Assembly: GCA_945982095.1 (NCBI GenBank)
Contig: CAMFRR010000037.1
Span: forward strand, 1-7,329
DNA: 7,329 bases
Reading direction: 5' to 3'
Origin: an uncultured Bacteroidales bacterium
GTDB taxonomy: Bacteria > Bacteroidota > Bacteroidia > Bacteroidales > UBA932
Part shown: in pieces, positions 1 to 7,285 of the stretch
Layout of the letters: each line of letters begins with the position of its first letter
How positions within the stretch are numbered: position 1 is the first letter of the stretch
Translations under genes and position numbers: made by a program
The notes under the pieces: model-generated
Seen by the model: only the letters and a program-made list of their open reading frames with translations
The model's database searches: none
Told to the model about the DNA's origin: nothing

Positions 1-197
1 CCATCCTCAGTCACATAACATTCTCCGTGCTCATATGGATTCAAGGTTCCGGGATCAATGTTTATATATGGGTCAAACTTCTGAATAGTGACGCGATAGC
101 CGCGCGCCTGCAGCAGTTTGGCCAAAGAAGCGGCAATGATGCCCTTGCCCAGAGAGCTTGCCACGCCTCCGGTCACGAAAATATATTTGCAATACAT
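1..197 (-). CDS. pyrG: CTP synthase, N-terminal part (3' end beyond window)
   Basis: CTP synthase converts UTP to CTP using ATP and ammonia from glutamine, the last step of pyrimidine nucleotide synthesis in the cytoplasm. Only the first 65 codons are here. The translation starts [11 protein letters not shown] and contains the synthetase-domain P-loop [10 protein letters not shown], then [13 protein letters not shown] and [14 protein letters not shown], which are hallmark PyrG stretches. The wording [14 protein letters not shown], as I recall it, is the Bacteroidota form. The ATG at 197-195 was chosen because the conserved KYIFVTGG block follows directly and it lies 10 bases after the carB stop. 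The spacer reads AATATAGTTT and has no Shine-Dalgarno motif. The glutaminase half lies outside the window, so completeness cannot be judged. It is probably co-transcribed with carB, whose product feeds the UTP that PyrG consumes. Confidence 0.96.
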   Translation of the reverse strand, partial: MYCKYIFVTGGVASSLGKGIIAASLAKLLQARGYRVTIQKFDPYINIDPGTLNPYEHGECYVTED

Positions 198-207
198 AAA
201 CTATATT

Positions 208-3200
208 TTACCTATATTCATCCCAAGATTTAATCTGAATCTCCTCTCCGCTGCAGAAAGCGCGCACCCAAGCAGTCGCAAGGCGTGTGTTCGTAAAGAG
301 AGGCACATTGCAGTCAATAGCACAGCGCCTGAGCCTGTAGCCCTTGGTCGCAGAATACTGCTGGTGGCGGCGTGATATATTCACAACCATATCAACCATA
401 TGCTCACGTATGAGATCCAAAGCTTCAGGACATGACTCCAGGCCTTCTTCAGCAGGCTGCGAACCCGTCACAGCCTCTAAGCTTTCCTGCAATTCTCCAG
501 GCCACAAAGCCCTCTTGGCAGGTACTCCGTTTTCATTCAGGAAATGCCAACTGCCCTTGGTCGCATATAGTTCAAGACCCTTCTGGTGCAGCATTCTGCA
601 GGCCGGCAGCATGTCAGCCTTGGCGACAGAATCGCCGGTAGACAAAAGCACAGCCTTTACCGGAGGCTCATTGCCTATGGAAATCAAAGACTTGGCAAGA
701 GCTTCATTCAGGTCATCGCCCAAACAGCCTACCTCTCCTGTTGAAGACATGTCCACGCCCAAGTTAGGATCAGCCTCGTCCAGACGGGCAAAAGAGAACT
801 GTGAGGATTTCACTCCCACATAATCAAGGTCAAAGGCACTCTTTTGAGGAGCCTGAGGATGCAAGCCCAACATAGCCTTGGTAGCCAGTTCTATAAGATT
901 TATTTTCAATACTTTAGAAACAAAAGGGAAACTGCGGGAGGCCCTGAGGTTACACTCTATCACCTTGATTTCATTCTCTTTGGCAAGGAACTGTATATTG
1001 AAAGGACCTGTGATTTCCAGAGCGCCGGCTATAGCACGCGCAATCTTCTTGATACGTCGCACTGTCTCCACGTACAGTTTCTGAGGAGGGAACTGTATGG
1101 TCGCATCCCCGGAATGCACGCCTGCATATTCAATATGTTCCGAAATTGCATAGGCTATGACCTTTCCTCCATCAGCAACTGCATCAAATTCAATCTCCTT
1201 GCAACGGGTCAAGAATTTGCTTATGACCACAGGGTGCTCTTTGGACAGCTCCGAGGCCACGGTCAGGAACTTGATAAGACTCTCCCTGTCATAGCACACA
1301 TTCATTGCAGCCCCTGACAGCACATAAGAAGGACGCACAAGTACAGGATATCCTACCTTTTCCACGAACCTGTCCACATCATCCATATTGCTCAGCTCTT
1401 TCCACTGCGGCTGATCTATGCCCAGCTGCTCCACAATGCTGGAGAACTTGTATCTGTCCTCAGCCCTGTCTATATTTTCTGCCTCAGTTCCCAATATATG
1501 CACACCATTGTTTTGGAGTCTTAAGGCCAGATTATTAGGAATCTGGCCACCCACTGACACAATCACTCCGTGTGGAGACTCCAATTCAATGATATCCATA
1601 ACTCTTTCGAAACTAAGCTCATCGAAATACAGACGGTCACATATATCATAATCCGTAGATACGGTCTCCGGATTGTAGTTTATCATAACTCCCCTGTAGC
1701 CCTGTTTCCTTATCTCGCCCAGGCAAGTGACGCTGCACCAGTCAAACTCCACAGAACTGCCAATGCGGTAGGCCCCGGAGCCCAGCACAATCACCGACTT
1801 ATGGTCGTGGCAATAATTCACATCGCTCACATTGCCGTTATATGTCAAGTACAGATAGTTGGTCTGTGCCGGAAACTCGGCTGCCAGAGTGTCTATTTGT
1901 TTGACCACAGGCACAATGCCCAGGCTCTTGCGATAGCGGCGCACCCTGTCCTGCATGTCCGTGTCGGAACGGCCATATATGGCCTTCTGAATCTGGAAAT
2001 CCGAAAAACCCTGCATCTTGGCCTTAAGCAACAACTCATAAGGAAGCTTCTCCACAGCATCATAGGTCTGCATCTGCTCATTGGTACGCACAATATTCAT
2101 CAAATGCGCAAGGAACCACCTGTCAATCTTAGTCAGCTCATGCAGCCTGTCTATGCTGTAGCCCTGCTGCATTGCCTGGGCCAGAACGAAAATTCTCTTA
2201 TCTGTAGGCTCGCTGAGGGCATTGTCCATATCCTTCACATCCATAGTCCTGTTGCCTACGAAACCGTGGGCTCCCTGGCCTATCATCCTCAATCCCTTCT
2301 GTATGGCTTCCTCGAAACTGCGTCCTATGCTCATCACCTCTCCCACAGATTTCATTGAAGAGCCAATCTTGCGGGAAACTCCGTGGAACTTGCCCAGGTC
2401 CCAGCGCGGGATCTTGCACACGATATAGTCCAGGGCGGGCTCGAAGAAGGCCGGAGTGGTCTTGGTGACGGAGTTGGTAATGTCGAAAAGTCCGTAGCCC
2501 AGGGCCAGCTTGGCGGCGACGAAGGCCAGAGGATAACCGGTAGCCTTTGATGCCAAGGCCGAAGAACGGCTGAGGCGGGCATTGACTTCAATAACCCTAT
2601 ATTCCATAGAATCAGGATCATAGGCATATTGAACATTGCACTCGCCCACTATGCCTATATGTCTGATAATCTTGATGGCAAGTTCGCGCAGAAAGTAATA
2701 ATCCTTGTTGGAAAGGGTTTGTGACGGAGCCACCACTATACTCTCTCCCGTATGTATGCCCAGAGGGTCGAGGTTCTCCATATTGCACACTGTGATGCAG
2801 TTGTCATAAGCATCGCGCACAACCTCATATTCTATCTCTTTCCAACCCTTGAGCGACTTTTCAATAAGCACCTGAGGCGAGAAGGCAAAGGCCTTGGAAC
2901 AAACCTGTTCCAACTCTTCCATATCATCCACGAAACCGGAGCCCAGTCCTCCCAAAGCATAGGCAGCGCGCACAATCAGAGGAAAGCCCAGATTGAGGGC
3001 AGCTGCACGCGCTTCTTCCATATTGTCGGCAGGATGGCTCTTGATGGTCTTGACCCCTATTTCATCCAGTTTGCGGATAAACAGATCCCTGTCCTCGGTA
3101 TCCATTATGGCCTGTATAGGAGTGCCAAGCACCCTCACTCCATATTTTTCCAGGACCCCGCTTTTGTACAGCTCCACACCGCAGTTGAGCGCAGTCTGTC

Positions 3201-3471
3201 CACCGAAACTGAGCAATATGCCCTGCGGCCTCTCCTTCAGTATCACTTTCTCCACGTACTCAGGAGTGACAGGCAGAAAATAAATCTTGTCCGCAACGCC
3301 TTCCGAAGTCTGTACAGTGGCAATGTTGGGATTAATCAGCACTGTGGATACCCCTTCCTCACGCAGAGCCTTGAGAGCCTGAGAGCCAGAATAGTCGAAC
3401 TCTCCCGCCTGACCTATCTTGAGGGCTCCCGAGCCCAGGACCAGCACTTTTTGTATACTTGTATCTTTCAT
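208..3471 (-). CDS. carB: Carbamoyl-phosphate synthase large subunit
   Basis: This is the synthetase subunit of carbamoyl-phosphate synthase. It uses two ATP, bicarbonate and ammonia channelled from CarA to make carbamoyl phosphate for pyrimidine and arginine synthesis. It has 1087 residues, complete (E. coli CarB is 1073). The expected layout is visible: first preATP/ATP-grasp half with VLGSGALKIGQAGEFDYSGS at about 11-30 and VNARLSRSSALASKATGYP at 296-314; a helical oligomerisation region at about 405-550; second half with VIVLGSGAYRIGSSVEFDW at 560-578 and CNLRASRSFPFVSKVLK at 840-856; and an MGS-like allosteric domain from about 940 to the end. The wording of both halves (for example KIPRWDLGKFHGVS, VRPSYVLSGAAMN, SKEHPVVISKF) resembles eukaryotic CAD/CPS1 more than E. 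coli CarB, from memory. The start follows the carA stop by 6 bases (ACACTT), with no Shine-Dalgarno motif. No frameshift or missing motif was noticed. Confidence 0.98.
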   Translation of the reverse strand: MKDTSIQKVLVLGSGALKIGQAGEFDYSGSQALKALREEGVSTVLINPNIATVQTSEGVADKIYFLPVTPEYVEKVILKERPQGILLSFGGQTALNCGVELYKSGVLEKYGVRVLGTPIQAIMDTEDRDLFIRKLDEIGVKTIKSHPADNMEEARAAALNLGFPLIVRAAYALGGLGSGFVDDMEELEQVCSKAFAFSPQVLIEKSLKGWKEIEYEVVRDAYDNCITVCNMENLDPLGIHTGESIVVAPSQTLSNKDYYFLRELAIKIIRHIGIVGECNVQYAYDPDSMEYRVIEVNARLSRSSALASKATGYPLAFVAAKLALGYGLFDITNSVTKTTPAFFEPALDYIVCKIPRWDLGKFHGVSRKIGSSMKSVGEVMSIGRSFEEAIQKGLRMIGQGAHGFVGNRTMDVKDMDNALSEPTDKRIFVLAQAMQQGYSIDRLHELTKIDRWFLAHLMNIVRTNEQMQTYDAVEKLPYELLLKAKMQGFSDFQIQKAIYGRSDTDMQDRVRRYRKSLGIVPVVKQIDTLAAEFPAQTNYLYLTYNGNVSDVNYCHDHKSVIVLGSGAYRIGSSVEFDWCSVTCLGEIRKQGYRGVMINYNPETVSTDYDICDRLYFDELSFERVMDIIELESPHGVIVSVGGQIPNNLALRLQNNGVHILGTEAENIDRAEDRYKFSSIVEQLGIDQPQWKELSNMDDVDRFVEKVGYPVLVRPSYVLSGAAMNVCYDRESLIKFLTVASELSKEHPVVISKFLTRCKEIEFDAVADGGKVIAYAISEHIEYAGVHSGDATIQFPPQKLYVETVRRIKKIARAIAGALEITGPFNIQFLAKENEIKVIECNLRASRSFPFVSKVLKINLIELATKAMLGLHPQAPQKSAFDLDYVGVKSSQFSFARLDEADPNLGVDMSSTGEVGCLGDDLNEALAKSLISIGNEPPVKAVLLSTGDSVAKADMLPACRMLHQKGLELYATKGSWHFLNENGVPAKRALWPGELQESLEAVTGSQPAEEGLESCPEALDLIREHMVDMVVNISRRHQQYSATKGYRLRRCAIDCNVPLFTNTRLATAWVRAFCSGEEIQIKSWDEYR

Positions 3472-3477
3472 AAGTGT

Positions 3478-4554
3478 TTACAGCTTGGATATGAACTCAT
3501 CGAACAAAAATTGAGAATCGGTCGGACCGCTTGAAGCCTCAGGATGGAACTGCACGCTGCAGAAAGGCTTGGTCTTGTGCCTGATGCCCTCATTGGTGCC
3601 GTCATTCATATTGACGAACCATTCCTCCCAATCCGGGCCCAGACCTGAGGCATCCACAGCAAAGCCGTGATTCTGAGAAGAAATGACACAACGGGTGCTG
3701 CCCACCATACGAGCAGGCTGATTGTGCGAGCGATGTCCATATTTCAGCTTGAAGGTGCCTGCACCTGCAGCCCTGGCCATGAGCTGGTTGCCCATACATA
3801 TACCGAAAATGGGCTTGTTCCCCTCCATTGCCTTGCGTATATGCTGTACAGTCACATCGCACATCTGAGGATTGCCGGGTCCGTTGGAAATGAAAAGTCC
3901 GTCATACTCCATATCAGTGAAATCATAATCCCAAGGCACCCTTATCAATTCCACTCCCCTGTCCACGAAACAGCGCAGAATATTATGCTTGACTCCGCAG
4001 TCCACAAGCACAACCTTCTTGTCCCCGTGGCCATAGCGCATCACTTTTTTACAGCTTACCACTGCCACCTGATTCTCCAGATTAGGGTCATTCACAGGGA
4101 AACTTTTCTCCACGCCCTGGGGCACTATCATAGCAAGCTGGGAGCCATGTTCCCTCAGTTCCTGTGTCAGGGCACGTGTATCTACCCCATATATTCCGGG
4201 AATCTTCTGTTCCCTCAACCATTCGTCCAGGCTCTTCACAGCGCTCCAATGGCTGTATTCACAACTGTAATCGCTTATGACAAGGCCACGGGCCCAAATG
4301 CGTTCCGACTCGAAATTCAGAGAAATGCCATTGGCATCCACTCCTTCGTCCGGCACTCCATAACTGCCCACAATGGGATATGACACGCACAATATCTGGC
4401 CGCTGTAGGATGGGTCAGTAAGACTCTCAGGATAACCGACCATTGCTGTTGAAAACACAGCCTCACCATCGCAAGGTCCGTCATAACCGAATATCCATCC
4501 CTTGAATTCGGCTCCGCCCTCAAGACGGAGCACTGCAGGTTTACGCTCTTCCAT
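3478..4554 (-). CDS. carA: Carbamoyl-phosphate synthase small subunit (glutaminase)
   Basis: This subunit hydrolyses glutamine and passes the ammonia to CarB. It has 358 residues, complete (E. coli CarA is 382). The N-terminal CarA-specific domain (about 1-150) includes GEAVFSTAMVGYPESLTDPSY. A class I glutamine amidotransferase domain follows, with LFISNGPGNP at 220-229, the nucleophile Cys253 in FGICMGNQL, and the catalytic His337 and Glu339 in VQFHPEASSGPTDS. The Cys-His spacing of 84 residues equals that of E. coli CarA (Cys269, His353). The residue two after the elbow Cys-Met-Gly is Asn-Gln rather than the common His-Gln, which I believe is usual in Bacteroidota. The ATG at 4554-4552 lies 3 bases after the purF stop. 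An AAGGA at 4563-4567, inside the last purF codons, sits 8 bases upstream and could act as a ribosome site or be chance. The carB gene follows after 6 bases. Confidence 0.98.
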   Translation of the reverse strand: MEERKPAVLRLEGGAEFKGWIFGYDGPCDGEAVFSTAMVGYPESLTDPSYSGQILCVSYPIVGSYGVPDEGVDANGISLNFESERIWARGLVISDYSCEYSHWSAVKSLDEWLREQKIPGIYGVDTRALTQELREHGSQLAMIVPQGVEKSFPVNDPNLENQVAVVSCKKVMRYGHGDKKVVLVDCGVKHNILRCFVDRGVELIRVPWDYDFTDMEYDGLFISNGPGNPQMCDVTVQHIRKAMEGNKPIFGICMGNQLMARAAGAGTFKLKYGHRSHNQPARMVGSTRCVISSQNHGFAVDASGLGPDWEEWFVNMNDGTNEGIRHKTKPFCSVQFHPEASSGPTDSQFLFDEFISKL

Positions 4555-4557
4555 ATT

Positions 4558-6204
4558 TCATTTCCTTACATAATGTCCGAAAGTATCCGTAGGGTAATCC
4601 CCGTTGAAACAGGCGAAACACATATCGCAACGCCCCGGGGCCGACTTGAGCAGTTCATGCTCATCCAGAAACACCAGGCTGTCAGCCTCGATAGCCTCAC
4701 ACACCTGTTCCACAGTCTTATTGGCGCTTATGAGCTGGTCATAATCTGAGATGTCCACCCCATAAAAACAAGGATTTGTGAGAGGAGGCGCCGCAATACG
4801 CACATGTACCTCCTTCGCACCGGCCTCCCTGAGCATACGTACTATGCGGCGGGAGGTGGTACCCCTCACAATGGAATCATCGATCAGCACCACACGCTTG
4901 CCCTCCACCACCTCAGGAATGGCCGAAAGTTTCATCCTCACCCCGGTTTCACGCAACTGCTGGGTGGGCTGTATGAAGGTCCTTCCTATGTAGCGGCTCT
5001 TGACCAGACCCACCCCATAAAAACAAGGATTTGTGAGAGGAGGCGCCGCAATACGCACATGTACCTCCTTCGCACCGGCCTCCCTGAGCATACGTACTAT
5101 GCGGCGGGAGGTGGTACCCCTCACAATGGAATCATCGATCAGCACCACACGCTTGCCCTCCACCACCTCAGGAATGGCCGAAAGTTTCATCCTCACCCCG
5201 GTTTCACGCAACTGCTGGGTGGGCTGTATGAAGGTCCTTCCTATGTAGCGGCTCTTGACCAGACCCACCTCCAGAGGAATGCCGCTGGCCTCGCTGTAAC
5301 CCATGGCCGCACTTTGGCTGGAATCCGGAACGCCAACAACGATATCGGCTTCCAGCGGGGCCTTCTTGTAAAGCATGCGGCCGCATTCCTTGCGTACGTT
5401 GTGCACATTGCAACCCTCAATTTTGGAATCGGGACGCGCGAAATATATATATTCCATAGAGCATATCTTGGAACTGCAGTCCTCGCTGTAGAAGTTACTG
5501 CGCAGTCCATGACTGTCTATGCACACTATTTCTCCCGGCTCCACATCGCGCAGGAACTTAGCTCCTATGATGGAAAAGGCGCAGGTCTCACTGCTCACGA
5601 CATAAGCTTTCCCCATTGTACCTATGGACAGGGGTCTGAGGCCATGCCTGTCGCGGCAAGCATAAATGCGGTTCCTTGTCATTATGAGGAAGGAGAAGGC
5701 ACCCTCCATGCGGCGCAAGGCTTCCATAATGTGGAATATTCTGTCCTCGCCCTTAGGTTTGCGTATCAGATGGGCAAGTATCTCGCTGTCGGAGGTAGTG
5801 CGGAAAAGACAGCCCTGTTCTTCCAATTCATCACTCAACTCCTTGGCATTCACTATATTGCCATTATGGGCCAGGGCAAAGTCCCCGTATTTGTGATGGA
5901 AATAGAAAGGTTGTACGTTGTCAAGGCCACCGCCTCCGAAGGTGGAATATCGCACGTGACCAATGCCCATTGTGCCGTTAAGCTGGGACAGATTGCCGCT
6001 GTTAAATACATCCGACACCAGCCCCAGCCCTCTGTGGGTATTGAAATGTCCGTCATCTCCGACCGTAACTATGCCGCAACCCTCCTGACCTCTATGCTGC
6101 AGGCTGTGGAGGCCATAATAAATATAAGAAGAAGCGTTTTCCAGGCCCCATACGCCGAAAACTCCGCATTCCTCATGCAAACTTCTGTTTTCTATACCTT
6201 CCAT
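4558..6204 (-). CDS. purF: Amidophosphoribosyltransferase with an internal in-frame tandem duplication
   Basis: PurF makes 5-phosphoribosylamine from PRPP and glutamine, the first committed step of purine synthesis. From the ATG at 6204 it has 548 residues; without the duplicated 85 it would be 463, close to B. subtilis PurF (476). A 12-residue propeptide ends in HEE before Cys13 (CGVFG), the expected N-terminal nucleophile after cleavage, as in B. subtilis. The Ntn glutaminase domain includes HRGQEGCGI, HVRYSTFG and AHNGNIVN. The B. subtilis-type iron-sulfur ligands are visible: Cys248 (ICSMEYIYF), the Cys of NPCFYG, and Cys529/Cys532 (CFACFNG). The PRPP loop VVLIDDSIVRGTTS occurs at about 353-366 and again at 438-451 because of the duplication, so activity of the product as written is doubtful. 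The start at 6204 (TGA-A-ATG after dapL) is preferred over an upstream in-frame ATG at 6249, which overlaps dapL and would give an unusually long propeptide. carA follows after 3 bases. Confidence 0.95.
   Translation of the reverse strand: MEGIENRSLHEECGVFGVWGLENASSYIYYGLHSLQHRGQEGCGIVTVGDDGHFNTHRGLGLVSDVFNSGNLSQLNGTMGIGHVRYSTFGGGGLDNVQPFYFHHKYGDFALAHNGNIVNAKELSDELEEQGCLFRTTSDSEILAHLIRKPKGEDRIFHIMEALRRMEGAFSFLIMTRNRIYACRDRHGLRPLSIGTMGKAYVVSSETCAFSIIGAKFLRDVEPGEIVCIDSHGLRSNFYSEDCSSKICSMEYIYFARPDSKIEGCNVHNVRKECGRMLYKKAPLEADIVVGVPDSSQSAAMGYSEASGIPLEVGLVKSRYIGRTFIQPTQQLRETGVRMKLSAIPEVVEGKRVVLIDDSIVRGTTSRRIVRMLREAGAKEVHVRIAAPPLTNPCFYGVGLVKSRYIGRTFIQPTQQLRETGVRMKLSAIPEVVEGKRVVLIDDSIVRGTTSRRIVRMLREAGAKEVHVRIAAPPLTNPCFYGVDISDYDQLISANKTVEQVCEAIEADSLVFLDEHELLKSAPGRCDMCFACFNGDYPTDTFGHYVRK
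4755..5269. repeat. Perfect 255-bp direct tandem duplication inside purF
   Basis: Bases 4755-5014 and 5010-5269 read identically by eye with an offset of 255. The match breaks at both outer edges (t4754 versus c5009; c5015 versus t5270). The two tracts share the 5-bp sequence CCACC at 5010-5014, and the same CCACC occurs at both outer borders (4755-4759 and 5265-5269), as expected for a duplication between 5-bp microhomologies. 255 bp is 85 codons, so the purF frame is kept. Each unit encodes the segment from VGLVKSRYIGR to NPCFYG, which holds the PRPP-binding loop and one iron-sulfur ligand Cys. There are no third-position differences between copies, so the event is either very recent or an artefact of library construction or assembly. 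Confidence 0.97.
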
Positions 6205-6205
6205 T

Positions 6206-7285
6206 TCACAGCTGTTTGAATCTTTCCATAGCCTCGACACAATCCTCACGGCTGCCGAAAGCTGTTATGCGTATATAGCCTTCTCCCTCGCTTCCGAAGC
6301 CCACGCCCGGGGTTGTTACCACATTTATCTTATTGAGCAGCAGGTCAAAGAACTCCCACGAACCCATATCCCCAGGGGTCTTTATCCATATGTACGGAGC
6401 ATTTTCTCCGCCATAGAGCACATAACCAAGATCAAGCAGGCTCTTGCGCATATATGCCGCATTGTCCATATAATAGTCCACAGTGGCCCGGATCTGCGCG
6501 CGGCCCTCAGGGCTGTAAATGGCCTCAGCCGCCCTCTGGCTCAGATAAGAGGCGCCGTTGAACTTAGTGCATTGGCGCCTGTTCCACAATTTGTTAAGGC
6601 TGAAAGTTCTGCCTGTGGAATCCTTGAGTTGCAGAGCCTTGGGTACCACAGTGTAACCGCAGCGCAGGCCTGTGAATCCAGCCGTCTTGGAATAACTGCG
6701 AATCTCTATGGCCACAGTTTCTGCCCCGGGGATTTCATATATGGAATGAGGGATATTCTCGTCTCGTATATAAGCTTCATAGGCAGAGTCATAAATGATT
6801 ATGCTGCCTTTGGACTTGGCAAAATCCACCCACTGCTGCATCTGGCTGCGAGTCAGCACAGTGCCTGTAGGATTGTTGGGGTAGCACAAATATATGATGT
6901 CAGCCTTAAGATTCTCATCAGGAACGGCAGCGAAACCCTTGTCGGCTCCCGCTGCAATCATGGATATGCCGCGTCCTGCCATCTTGTTGCTGTCCACATA
7001 TACAGGATATACAGGATTGCATACTCCCACAATGGCATCAGGGCTGAAAATGTCGCCAATATTGCCGCAGTCGCTCTTAGCTCCATCGCTTACAAACACC
7101 TCGTCAGCTCCAATCTCAACTCCCCTGCTCCTGTAATCATGCTCCACAATGGCTTCTCGCAGAAAGGCATATCCCTGCTCTGGTCCATATCCGTGAAAGC
7201 GCTCAGAACAGGCCATATCATCGGCAGCTTTATGAAGGGCCTCTATGCATACAGGAGGCAGAGGGCGGGTCACATCACCTATTCC
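6206..7285 (-). CDS. dapL: LL-diaminopimelate aminotransferase, 5' end missing
   Basis: DapL is a PLP enzyme that transfers the amino group of glutamate to tetrahydrodipicolinate, giving LL-diaminopimelate for lysine and peptidoglycan in a single step. The visible 359 residues begin at GIGDVTRPLPP, a DapL signature near residue 50 of family members of about 410 residues, so roughly 45-50 N-terminal residues are lost at the contig end. Class I/II aminotransferase features follow: FHGYGPEQGY, SDGAKSD (PLP phosphate region), NPVYPVYVDSN, YPNNPTG, DSAYEAYI, and the Schiff-base lysine in RSYSKTAGFTGLR (about visible residue 200). The C-terminal GVGFGSEGEGYIRITAFGS is also typical. An apparent start MYKRQ at 7300 comes from sequencing adapter (7286 onward) and is not real. 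The stop TGA at 6208-6206 is followed one base later by the purF ATG. The diagnosis as DapL rather than another aminotransferase is strong. Confidence 0.96.
   Translation of the reverse strand, partial: GIGDVTRPLPPVCIEALHKAADDMACSERFHGYGPEQGYAFLREAIVEHDYRSRGVEIGADEVFVSDGAKSDCGNIGDIFSPDAIVGVCNPVYPVYVDSNKMAGRGISMIAAGADKGFAAVPDENLKADIIYLCYPNNPTGTVLTRSQMQQWVDFAKSKGSIIIYDSAYEAYIRDENIPHSIYEIPGAETVAIEIRSYSKTAGFTGLRCGYTVVPKALQLKDSTGRTFSLNKLWNRRQCTKFNGASYLSQRAAEAIYSPEGRAQIRATVDYYMDNAAYMRKSLLDLGYVLYGGENAPYIWIKTPGDMGSWEFFDLLLNKINVVTTPGVGFGSEGEGYIRITAFGSREDCVEAMERFKQL

Larger units (their letters stand above)
1..7285 (-). other. Probable dapL-purF-carA-carB-pyrG operon
   Basis: Five genes run in the same direction with gaps of 1 (6205), 3 (4555-4557), 6 (3472-3477) and 10 (198-207) bases. 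There is no space for a promoter, riboswitch or terminator between them, and I saw no hairpin followed by a T-run at the junctions. The promoter must lie upstream of dapL, outside the genomic part of the window, unless one is hidden inside a coding region. The near-contact of stop and start codons (TGA-A-ATG between dapL and purF, TGA-AAT-ATG between purF and carA) suggests translational coupling. Only the carA start has a Shine-Dalgarno-like AAGGA. Co-transcription is inferred from layout. Confidence 0.8.

Noticed and set aside
198..230. A/T-rich stretch before pyrG as a possible internal promoter
   Set aside because: It is only 10 bases of spacer plus the end of carB, and I could not match a Bacteroidota -33 TTTG with a -7 TAnnTTTG at proper spacing.
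27..233. Small plus-strand frames at the left end (27-233 and 118-375)
   Set aside because: They are antisense to the start of pyrG and the end of carB and have no features of their own.
1570..2358. A 262-codon plus-strand frame within carB (similar ones at 2752-3534 and, over carA, 3667-4383)
   Set aside because: All lie opposite conserved carB or carA motifs, their translations are rich in His, Ile and Leu with no family resemblance, and there is no operon logic for them.
4755..5269. A natural domain-repeat or fused two-domain PurF family
   Set aside because: The copies are identical at every base and begin and end inside a fold rather than at domain borders, so this is a recent duplication or an artefact and not an evolved repeat architecture.
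4804..6219. A 471-codon open frame on the plus strand, antisense to purF
   Set aside because: It mirrors purF, including its duplication, has no recognisable domain, and purF is clearly the real gene. Long antisense frames arise from codon bias.
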